DNA from: Piezodorus guildinii
Lineage: Eukaryota > Arthropoda > Insecta > Hemiptera > Pentatomidae
Direction: 5' to 3'
DNA: 64,000 bases
Assembly (NCBI GenBank): GCA_023052935.1
Contig: CM041292.1
Location: forward strand, 96,463,237-96,527,236
The position numbers and the translations under genes were made by a program. Below the pieces are notes generated by a model. The model was not told where the DNA came from. It searched no databases and worked only from the letters and a program-made list of their open reading frames with translations. This document shows positions 47,664-59,100 of the stretch, piece by piece (position 1 is the stretch's first letter; each line of letters opens with the position of its first letter).

Positions 47664-48433
47664 TGTACTTGTTCAGAGCAGCTGCTGATAGCAGGGCATG
47701 TACTTGTTCAGAGCAGCTGCTGATAGCAGGGCATGTACTTGTTCAGAGCAGCTGCTGATAGCAGGGCATGTACTAGTTCAGAGCAGCTGCTGATAGCAGG
47801 GCATGTACTTGTTCAGAGCAGCTGCTGATAGCAGGGCATGTACTAGTTCAGAGCAGCTGCTGATAGCAGGGCATGTACTAGTTCAGAGCAGCTGCTGATA
47901 GCAGGGCATGTACTAGTTCAGAGCAGCTGCTGATAGCAGGGCATGTACTAGTTCGGAGCAGCTGCTGATAGCAGGGCATGTACTTGTTCAGAGCAGCTGC
48001 TGATAGCAGGGCATGTACTAGTTCAGAGCAGCTGCTGATAGCAGGGCATGTACTAGTTCAGAGCAGCTGCTGATAGCAGGGCATGTACTAGTTCAGAGCA
48101 GCTGCTGATAGCAGGGCATGTACTAGTTCAGAGCAGCTGCTGATAGCAGGGCATGTACTAGTTCAGAGCAGCTGCTGATAGCAGGGCATGTACTTGTTCA
48201 GAGCAGCTGCTGATAGCAGGGCATGTACTAGTTCAGAGCAGCTGCTGATAGCAGGGCATGTACTAGTTCAGAGCAGCTGCTGATAGCAGGGCATGTACTA
48301 GTTCAGAGCAGCTGCTGATAGCAGGGCATGTACTAGTTCAGAGCAGCTGCTGATAGCAGGGCATGTACTAGTTCAGAGCAGCTGCTGATAGCAGGGCATG
48401 TACTAGTTCAGAGCAGCTGCTGATAGCAGGGCA
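47664..48433. repeat. 35-bp minisatellite, 22 units
   Basis: 770 bp made of exactly 22 head-to-tail units of 35 bp, starting TGTACTTGTTCAGAGCAGCT and ending GCAGGGCA, then a partial 23rd unit. Units differ almost only at one base: TACTT in units 1, 2, 3, 5, 10 and 16, TACTA in the rest; unit 9 also has CGGAG for CAGAG. Each unit carries the palindrome AGCAGCTGCT. No spacers, so not a CRISPR array; 35 is not a multiple of three and no frame stays open, so not coding. Confidence 0.95.
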
Positions 48434-49027
48434 TGTACTCGTATAGAATGGAAAAAAAATGTATTCCCTCTATACAAGTATATAGGGATTACCCAAAATG
48501 AATAAAAGTTAAAAAAATAAACATCAAAACAAAATAGATGCTGAAAGCTCAGAGTCGAATAGTGATGATAATGATAAGATGCGTTGACTAAGGTCATCCA
48601 CTAAACTGTTATTGAAATATGAAATTTGGATTCATGGAGGTATTCATAATGCTATCTAGTAAATTTGACTGCACAATGACTTGAAATAAGCAAACCATTT
48701 TCTGCAAGCAAAAAGAGGCATCAGAAGTAAATTCAAAGTCCCATACATTTACATTATTTTTTTTTTATAAATGGATCATGGATGAAGCAGAGATAATGTA
48801 TTTATGAAATGCTGATCCATAATTTAAAATATATTTTTATTCATTAGTAATAAAATGTTTGGCATAAAAAATCTATGGAGTTGAGGCTGTGGGAGTCAAG
48901 CTGGTTAAGGAGTAATAGCCATAACTATCTCAAATTTGGCCAGAATGGGTGGGTAGAAATTAATTATGTGGTGATAATACGGAATGAATCTTAAACTTCC
49001 AACTCTGGAATTTCCAATTTATTTTTC
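48434..49027. other. Intergenic DNA, nothing recognised
   Basis: No gene or repeat supported. Confidence 0.35.
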
Positions 49028-49172
49028 TTTAATGGCACATTAAGTCGTGTAGGCCTTAAGCAGCAAAGTAACTTCTTAGGAGAATACACTCGAGTTGAAA
49101 TGTTATAGGGGGCAGGGTCATCACTCCATATGGCTACTTTTGTGAGTGGCCACCAGTTGGCTGACGGACCTT
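49028..49172 (-). mobile_element. SINE family 2 (inverted, partial)
   Basis: GTCGTGTAGGCCTTAAGCAG, AGGAGAATACACTCGAGTTG, GGCAGGGTCATCACTCC, GTGAGTGGCCACCAGTTGG. Reverse complement of 60880-61015. Confidence 0.65.
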
Positions 49173-49319
49173 ACTCACATACTTTTTATTTATTTTATTT
49201 TTTTTGACTTCCTACCTCGCCTTTGTAGGTATGAAGGCCAACTTCAATCAATTCTGTTGCTATCCTCGTAAATAAAAGTTATTGGAAATCAGTATTTGCC
49301 ATAATTTACCACATAGGTA

Positions 49320-49410
49320 TAATTGTTTTGTTTTTTTTTACAGCGGTTTTCTGATTGCAAAACTATTTACATTTTTTCTATATCTTAAAAAATAACTCAA
49401 TTATGGATAT
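49320..49410 (+). repeat. Repeat C fragment
   Basis: ACAGCGGTTTTCTGATTGCA, TTTTTCTATATCTTAAAAAA, TAACTCAATTATGG matches the end of segment 3 (39350-39425). Confidence 0.5.
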
Positions 49411-49456
49411 AATACATATTTAACTGGTGACCATATTGAAACCAAAATACTGATAT

Positions 49457-49726
49457 GAATGATGGAGAAGTTGATTGAGGTTGTAGTCATAAAAAAAATC
49501 TCACTGATAAGAAAATGTATTATATTAGTATGCCATAGTTTCACCTAAATTTTAGACCTTTATCAGAGTTGACTTGATGAGAAAATCTCTAAGAGTGGCC
49601 ATGTCATTCGATAACCCTGATGAAGGCCAAATTTAGGCTGAAACATTAAAATATAAAAGTTAGACTAAAAAATCTTATTAGCGTGATTTTTTTGATGACC
49701 TCACCCCTAAGCAACTTCTCCATCAT
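49457..49726. repeat. Fold-back element with hammerhead-like core on each arm
   Basis: Outer arms GATGGAGAAGTTG (49462) and CAACTTCTCCATC (about 49708-49720) are inverse, and pairing continues inward through GGTTGTAGTCAT.../...GATGACCTCAC to TAAGA/TCTTA. Inside, the plus strand has CTGATGA (49617-49623), a GGCC-AAATTTA-GGCT stem and GAAAC (49640-49644); the left arm has a decayed minus-strand version (CTGATAA...GTGAAAC, about 49555-49525). Confidence 0.65.
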
Positions 49727-52385
49727 TCTAGGGTAAATATTACTCCATCATAACTAATATTAATGTTGAGTTTTCAAGATAATTGTCAAATGCCAAATTA
49801 AAAAAAAAAAAAAAAAAAAAAGGCTCAGTAGTTTCAGAGAAAAACTGCGGACAGAGTATGGCATATGACATAAGACGAGACTTTTTTTTTTTTGAAGCAT
49901 ATTAGGATTCTTGAAATGTGAAACCAAGATTTGAGGGGGATTATTATTTTATTTTCCTGGTCTTTTTTTATTATTTATGTGCTAAGAAGAAGGGAAACTT
50001 TTTACAGAAGAATCATTGATCTAAAGGCTGAATCCATTAATTTTAATAGGATAGTCAGATTGATTAGTCATTACACAAGAAAACAGTCATAGTAATTCAA
50101 AATAAATATTTAAACCAGACTAACTATTTATTATAATATTTTCACAAACACTAGTTCATAAAATCAATTTTTTCTATTTCTTTATTTAAATAGAGTATCA
50201 AATTATTAATGAGTTTTAAATTATAGGAAAAAACATCTCCAGTCTCAAAGAAATGATGATGCAGCAAAAATTTAAATACTAACTAAAAACTCCCCATCAG
50301 CAATCGAGTAAAGTCAAGCACAAAATTTCATTCAATTTAAAGCATGTAGGAAAAATGGTCAAAAATGCATCAAGAGTAGTTTCATGCAGTACATGATGGA
50401 AAATAAAATGGGGAAAGGAAAAAATACCAGAAATGGAGCTAGTGATTACTTGAAAACTGGAGACTGCCTAAGTACCTTCGTAACCCTCTCAAAAGAACTT
50501 TTCCATTTTTTTTGAGGGGAATAGTTGCCGTTTAAAGACTTGAATGATGACTGAAAAATACATATAGCTTTATCTGACTCAAGCTATTAAATTTTTAAAT
50601 GAGAAATTCGTATTAACTTTGTTGAATTCAAAAACAATGTTCTTCCTTATATTAGCAACAAGCAATGTTTTTTTAGATGTTTTTATTAATATAGCACATG
50701 CAAAAAAAAAAAAACTTGTTAGGTCAAACTCACACACTGGACAGGGAGGATCATTGTTGTTGCTTAGGCCTCTTCTCAATCTGGATTTAAAACAAATTAG
50801 TAAATCAATACAGGTTCATAACAAAAACAAAAATACAGAAAGAAAAAAAATCTATAAATTGAATATTGGATATATGGTAACAAAAAAAAAAAAAATAAAT
50901 AAATAAAACGAGTAACGTTATGAGTAGTATACCAACATGCAAAAAAAAAAAACTAATTTCAATTTTAAGATTTTTTTTCTCAAGAGACGTTATCATTTAG
51001 AGGAATTATGAGTAGTACAGACTATATCAATTCAGAAAAAAATAAAAAAGAAAGATAAATATGTTGAATAAAACCAGTTTTGTAATTACTGGCATAAAAA
51101 ACAGAAGATTAAAAATTTAATTGAAGAAATAAATTTTGTTAATAAAAAAAAAAAAAAAGTTTCTCCTATATCCACCTGTTTCCTACCTTTTAAATTAAAA
51201 ATTATACACACTTATACTACAACTAGCAAGGAAACATACACCATTCGGTTTATTATAGCAGAAATACACACACAAAAAGGTGAAGATTGCTCTTAAAATT
51301 ATTAATATTAATAATTTTAAAAAACTTGTGTTAAAAATAAATAATTAGGTTTTATTTAAATACTTAAGCAACAAAGTCATTAATTAACATAACTAAATCA
51401 AATGGCGTGTTCAAATTCAATTTCATATAAATGATAATAAAGAAGTATGTGTTGTGCTGGCCAAACCAATAGAGATCGTGCATCTCAAGTAAACAGGTAT
51501 AAATATTGAGAGTAAAGACTGCTTTAGAATCAAACAATAATAACCCAATCATTTAATGAAAATGATTCTTTGTTGATGAAAAATTACAAAGAAAATTATT
51601 TCCGTCTTTACATCTATTTATTACAATAATTCATTTCAAATAAATTGCTCTGAATCACCTTCTCTAATTAGATATATTTACTTCTTGGAACTGTTTCCAA
51701 TTCCAACAATTTTGAGCAAACCCCTATATATCCTGCAAATGTCACCAATGATGAATTTTCAACAATTAAAGACACCCTGATATCTTTCCTTATCATATTT
51801 TTCTTTTGGTATGGATATTTTATAATATACATATTTTGTATACATTGTATTCATTTTCAATAAATCATTACAATGTTTCGGGCAGTTATGCATGGATGGA
51901 GTCTTATATTATGTATATAATGGAATATATAAAGTGGAGTGAATAAAAGTATAAAATGAGAGTAAATAGAGACATAAAGATGCTTTCAATAAATATTCTT
52001 AATTTTTTAATCTAATACATCCAACTGCATTGCAACCCATACCATAAGGCAAATTTGATATTGTTTATGTTATATTTTTAATAATAAAAAAAATAAATTA
52101 TTACAAGCATAAGTGGTGTAATCTTTCATACTGTTTAAAGTTTTTTCCCATGCTGCATTAGAAACTGAGATATGATTTAATAAGATGATAAGTAAGGGAA
52201 AGAAGTCAAGGCACTTATTAGAAGCTATAAATGTGATTAGCAGCATTAAAAAAATATATTAAAAATTCTTTAATTAGTTTACTAAAAATAATAAAAAACT
52301 TAAACAGTTTAAATAAAAACCAAAACTACATTAGATTTTGCCAATAACCCAACAACGGATGATTTTGGGTGGATAGAGATTATAG
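49727..52385. other. Gene-poor AT-rich region downstream of anoctamin-10
   Basis: Contains poly-A tracts (49799-49822, 50701-50713, 50880-50895, 51143-51158). The missing last exon(s) and 3' UTR of anoctamin-10 may lie here, but I could not identify them. Confidence 0.35.
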
Positions 52386-52668
52386 TGATCGGATGGTAGC
52401 AGGGTGGCTAGCATAACAGCCTCCTATGCCAAAGGTCCCGGGTTCAAACCTGCATGTAGCCCTAGGATTTTCTAATGGGAGTAAAAAATCCTTAGCTATG
52501 CTGTCCTTCGGAAGGGACGTTTAAAGGTGGTCCAGACCTGTGTGATGTCAGGTACTCATTAAAGATCCCTATCCTAATTAAACCTGGATAGGCAAAATTA
52601 GGACTCCCACTGTAGCATCGTCTGATTAGACACAGTAGCAAAAAAGGACGTCAATAAATAAACAAATT
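52386..52668 (+). mobile_element. tRNA-derived SINE, family 1 (full length)
   Basis: Head GGTAGCAGGGTGGCTAGCAT, AACAGCCTCCTATGCC, B box GGTCCCGGGTTCAAACC, complete body, and tail AATAAATAAACAAATT. One of the two best-preserved copies. Confidence 0.85.
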
Positions 52669-53107
52669 AATTTGTTTCACTGCAGAGTATGTGTCTTCTT
52701 CTCTATCTTCATTACAAACTGTTACAGTACTCTCAGTTAGTTGAAAATATTCTCATGACTCAAGTAGGTACGCAAAAGCAGGCATGCCTATGCAAAGTGA
52801 TGCTTCATCAAATTCCTCATATACTGAACAGTTCATTATCAATATTTTTCATTGCTATTTATGAATCACTTGATGCCAATGAGAACAAAATAAACTTGTC
52901 TTAAAGTTTAAAAATATTTTCTACAGTAGTATGCCTATGGAAACATATTCATCCTTTTTTTCATAGTGGATAGGCCACATGATTGATAATTAGCCTCTGT
53001 AGCTGACTTGGATTATTTTTTTGTTTGTTATTATCTGTTTGCTTTGATTTCTTACATAACAAATACACACAAAAAAACAAACAAACATAAATTTAATATT
53101 ACTATAC

Positions 53108-56100
53108 CTGAAGCTTTAGAGCCTGTTTGGCTTTATAGTTTCCTCTGGCCAGAGCAAGCCTAACCCACTCGGGCTTATCTGGGATAGCATAATGTATAAT
53201 CTGCCTGCATCCAAGGAGAAAGTGCTCAAGGCCGACAAAAATTAGGAACCAAGATTCTGGCTTCAGATCATAGGCCTGTGATCGCAAGGCAGGGTTCAAT
53301 GAGAGGAGAGCACAGTTTGTTACAACACTTAGCGTGCTAAGAGCCTGGAAAGCCCTCTGGAACAAGATATACCATGATGTAGTATAATACATAATTTGTA
53401 TTTTCTCATAAAGTATGACCACATAAATATGTAGTGACCATAAGAAATATGTAACTTAAAAATCCTATTTTGTTGTTTATACATATATTATTTTAAAATC
53501 CTTAATAATTACATTGAACATTTTTAATTACGTTACCTGCCAAGCTCCAGTATCCTTAACTTTTCTAGCAATAGGTCTTTGGTAAACACAACAAAGCTTG
53601 AATGCATCACACCTTATTTCTAAAACATTGTTAAAAACCGCCCAAAATGCAGCCATGGGATAGACGGCAGAAAACAAATAGACATAACCAAACTGAACAA
53701 ACATTTCCAGGTAATCATCATATGGATCCTAAGAAATAAAAACAGCAATTATTAATTTAACTTAAAATAAAATCACAAATAAAAAAGAACTTTGTTAATT
53801 AAATTCAGAAGTTGAATATATTATTATATATTAAATTCAGATGTTTGAATCCACAATTTTTTATTAACTACAGCCCTGTGATTCACTACTATTTCTATAA
53901 GTTAAAATAATTTCTTTTGATAATATTAATATAATATAATTAATATAGTTAATATAAAGTCCTGTGAAAAAAAAAAAAATACAACTTAAAAAAATAAATT
54001 TGTAGCACAATAATGTTTATAGACTTGTTTTTACGTTATAAGAATGACAAGAACACATATATAAATACAGCTCTTAGCTCGAGAACTAAGCCATTGATAA
54101 CACATTGAATTTATGCTTATTCACAGCATAAACTAGATTTAAAACTGAAGCTTAAAGGACTGCATATAAGTTAGTAGAAAAGATATTATCTGAAAACTTT
54201 ACAGATTAACCATATATTTTAATTTTTACTATTTATATTTTTAAAAGTCTCAACCCAAGTATGACTATCTTCCTTCTCAGGTTCTGATTAGAAGTAATAG
54301 AGTTTAAATTATGTCTTAATGTTTGAATTTGAAGAGATTTTAATATATATTACAATGAATTAAGTTGTAAGTTGAACAATAAGCAATGCTTACTTCTAGA
54401 CAATGTAAGCTAGTAAAAGAATCAAGAGGCACTTACATCATACTGCTCCATCATTCCTTCTGAAATAGCTTGCTTTATTCTCGAGTCTTCTGGATCTAAT
54501 TCTTTAACTCCAATGGCTTCAATCAACTTTTTAACATCTTTTTTTTTATTATCCAGCTTGGAAGATGAACTCTTATTTCTGAAGCTTGCATACTAAAAAT
54601 TATTTTTTGAAAATAATGAAGTAATAATAAATTTTGTAACAGAGACATAGAATACAATTGCGAGGGATGATAAATTATTATTAATTCAATTCATTGAAAT
54701 AAAGATGTGTCTATTATTTACCAATCCTAGTGAATTCTTAATTATAAAATGGGATAAAAATGTTGGAATTATAATTTTTAAAAAAAAATTCTTATAATTA
54801 TAGAAGTAGAATTAGAATTTTAAGCATTAAATGTTTAGTCTAATAAAGCCAATGAGATAAAAAAAAAAGATTGGATTAAGAGGTGAGAATAAAAATTACC
54901 TAACCAGAGACCAACTTCATAAATATAGGTTACAATTTTAACCATCAAAAAAGTCCTCCTAATCAACAAAAGTGTTAGAGCTGTTCAAGTTTATGGACTG
55001 GCAGCTACCTTAATAGAAGAACCCATAGAAACCAGAAATAGCTTCAAATAATTATTTGAATAAACAGTGAATGCATAAACCTTTTCCAAGTCAAATTCAA
55101 CCTTTACCATTTCAAATTCAACCTTTTTTGATTTAAATAAAATAATAAAAACAAATTAATATAATTTTATGTTTTTATGGTTATTTTAATTATACATTAT
55201 GTTTTTAACCCTTGTGGCTTGTTAACTATTTCCAGGGGCCTTTTTACATATAATAAGTCACAATTATAATAATAAGTATAACCGATACTTTAATTTTCAG
55301 ACATTTTCTATACAAGGGCTGGTAGTCGGATTAGCGGGGGTTCGTTTTATTTTAGTATTACAATCGCAGGCGAGAATATTATTAATAGAGGTTTGTTTAA
55401 ACTTTTTCGTATTTATTGGATACAAGGCTAAGTAGCTGCGTTCCCAAAGGTTCATTACCAATTATACTATTAATTTTAATCGTGCTCGCTCAAATATGGG
55501 TTTATTATAACTTTTTCGTATTTATTGGATACTAGGATCAGTAGCTGCGTTCCCAAAGGTTCATTACCAATTATACTATTAATTTTAATCGCACTCGCTC
55601 AAATATGGGTTTATTATAACTTTCATTCATAAAATTCATATTTATTCACTATTAGGTTCAGTTGCTGCGTTACGGAGGGCTTTGTCCCGATTATTCTATT
55701 TATTTTAAGTCTGAATTATATTGAGGGTGTATAGTTGACTGTAGAAACTATTATAGGTGGAATAGTCAGGAATCAGTCATTTTTGAAAAGTTTTTATTTG
55801 CCAACGTTTCGGCTCAAGCTTGTGAGCCATTATCAGGGCATTACTGAGCCATGTCCAAGCATAAAAAGTCTGCTCCCTCCAATATGGGTTTATTATAACT
55901 GTTTCGTATTTATTCACCAAGGGCTCATTACAGATTATACTTTTAATTTTAATTGCGCTAACTTATGCAGAGGTTTATTTTAACATGTTTGTATTATTTT
56001 TATACTTGAAAATATATTTACTTTTTAAAGGATTTTGTTAGTGGTATTATTGATTTCAGTCAGTTGCTTTCGAGTAGATTTAGTTTGAATTTTTTTCATC

Positions 56101-59100
56101 AAATAAAAAAAGGCATATAAAATCGTTTTGTTCAGCTGATTATTATCAAACTCCAAAATATTAACAAAAAAGATAACTTACTATCCTGATAAAAAGGATT
56201 GGCAGTAACCCAATAAGTGAAAAGTTGAAAAAACACGAAATAAACATACATTAGACTAACTGACTAAAAAAACATTAACACATTCACTAACTAAACCCCC
56301 CAAAACCCAAATACAGAAATTAGCACAGAAAAGAAACACAAAGAAGTTAAAACAAATTAATTTTTATCCGAACGAACTTAAAACCAATTATCAGCCAAAC
56401 CGAAAAACAAAATACAGAAATTAGAACTAAAATCAATCTATTCTGGAAGGAGAAATGTTAAAATTAAGTGTGATAATCATAAGAACGGTTGGTAACGCAG
56501 CTATTTAGCCTAGTATCGGATAAATGCAAAACAGTTATAATAAACCCATATTTGAGCAAGCGCTCTTAAAATAAATAGAATAATCGGGACAAAGCCCTCC
56601 GTAATGCAGCAACTGAACCTAATAGTGAATAAATACAAAAAAGTTATAATACACCCATATTAGAGCGAGGACACGAATAATTATTAGAATGGTCAGGATA
56701 GAACCCCCCATAATGCAGCTACTGAGCCTAACAGCGAATAAATACGAAAAAGTTATAATAAACCCATATTTGAGCGAGCCCGATTAAAATTAATAGTATA
56801 ATCGGTAAGAAACCTTTGGGAACGCAGCTACTGATCCTAGTATCCAATAAATACGAAAAAGTTATAATAAACCTATATTTCAGCGAGTGCGATTAAAATT
56901 AATAGTATAATCGGTAATGAACCTTTGGGAACGCAGCTACTGATCCTAGTATCCAATAAATACGAAAAAGTTATAATAAACCTATATTTGAGCGAGTGCG
57001 ATTAAAATTAATAGTATAATCGGTAATGAACCTTTGGGAACGCAGCTACTGATCCTAGAATCCAATAAATACGAAAAAGTTATAATTAACCCATATTTGA
57101 GCGAGCCCGATTAAAATTAATAGTGTAATCGGTAACGAACCTTTGGGAACGCAGCTACTGATCCTAGTATCCAATAAATACAAAAAAGTTATAATAAACC
57201 TATATTTGAGCGAGCTCGATTAAAATTAAAAAGTATAATCGGTAAGAAACCTTTGGGAACGCAGCTACTGATCCTAGTATCCAATAAATACAAAAAAGTT
57301 ATAATAAACCTATATTTGAGCGAGCTCGATTAAAATTAAAAAGTATAATCGGTAAGAAACCTTTGGGAACGCAGCTACTGATCCTAGAATCCAATAAATA
57401 CGAAAAAGTTATAATAAATCCATATTTGAGCGAGCTCGATTAAAATTAAAAAGTATAATCGGTAAGAAACCTTTGGGAACGCAGCTACTGATCCTAGTAT
57501 CCAATAAATACAAAAAAGTTATAATAAACCTATATTTGAGCGAGCTCGATTAAAATTAAAAAGTATAATCGGTAAGAAACCTTTGGGAACGCAGCTACTG
57601 ATCCTAGTATCCAATAAATACAAAAAAGTTATAATAAACCTATATTTGAGCGAGCTCGATTAAAATTAAAAAGTATAATCGGTAAGAAACCTTTGGGAAC
57701 GCAGCTACTGATCCTAGAATCCAATAAATACGAAAAAGTATAATAAATCATATTACACCATAAAATAATTGAAGACTTGGCGGAGATCGATAAAATAAAA
57801 AAGTTATATAACTTTGTGCTAAAAGAACCTTTGGGAACGCAGCTACTGATCCTAGTATCCAATAAATACAAAAAAGTTATAATAAACCTATATTTGAGCG
57901 AGCTCGATTAAAATTAAAAAGTATAATCGGTAAGAAACCTTTGGGAACGCAGCTACTGATCCTAGTATCCAATAAATACAAAAAGTTATAATAAACCTAT
58001 ATTTGAGCGAGCTCGATTAAAATTAAAAAGTATAATCGGTAAGAAACCTTTGGGAACGCAGCTACTGATCCTAGAATCCAATAAATACGAAAAAAGTTAT
58101 AATAAATCCATATTTGAGCGAGCTCGATTAAAATTAAAAAAGTACTAACAGTCGGTATAAACGAAAACCATATTTGGGGAATAACAAAACACGCAGCTAC
58201 TGATCCTAGTATCCAATAAATACAAAAAAGTTATAATAAACCTATATTTGAGCGAGCTCGATTAAAATTAAAAAGTATAATCGGTAAGAAACCTTTGGGA
58301 ACGCAGCTACTGATCCTAGTATCCAATAAATACGAAAAAAGTTATAATAAATCCATATATGAGCGAGCTCGATTAAAATTAAAAAGTATAATCGGTAAGA
58401 AACCTTTGGGAACGCAGCTACTGATCCTAGTATCCAATAAATACGAAAAAAGTTATAATAAACCTATATTTGAGCGAGTGCAATTAAAATTAATAGTATA
58501 ATCGGTAAGAAACCTTTGGAAACGCAGCTACTGATCCTAGTATCCAATAAATACGAAAAAGTTATAATAAATCCATATTTGAGCGAGCGCGATAAAATTA
58601 ATAGTATAATCGGTAACGAACCTTTGGGAACGCAGCTACTAATCCTAGTATCCAATAAATACAAAATAGTTATAATAAACCTATATTTGAGCGAGCGCGA
58701 TTAAAATTAATAGTATAATCGGTAAGAAACCTTTGGGAACGCAGCTACTTAGCCTTGTATCCAATAAATACGAAAAAGTTTAAACAAACCTCTATTAATA
58801 ATATTCTAATATAATCTGCCAGCGATTTTAATACTAAAATAAAACGAACCCCCGCTAATCCGACTATCAGCCCATGTATAGAAAATGTCTGCAAATTAAA
58901 GTATCGGTTATACTTATTTTTATAATTGTGACTTATTATATGTGAAAAGGCCCCTGGGAATAGTTAACAAGCCACAAGGGTTAAAAACATAATGTATAAT
59001 TTAAATAACCATAAAAACATAAAATTATGTTAATTTGTTTTTATTATTTTATTGAAATCAAAAAAGGTAGAATTTGAAATGGAAAAGGTTGAATTTGACT

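Noticed and set aside
47664..48433. CRISPR-like array
   Set aside because: Units abut directly with no variable spacers, and the genome is clearly eukaryotic.
50619..50906. Missing anoctamin-10 C-terminal exon
   Set aside because: Searched the region downstream of 53108 for an in-phase exon with basic C-terminal character; candidate frames are A/T-run artefacts and none has a convincing acceptor and homology.
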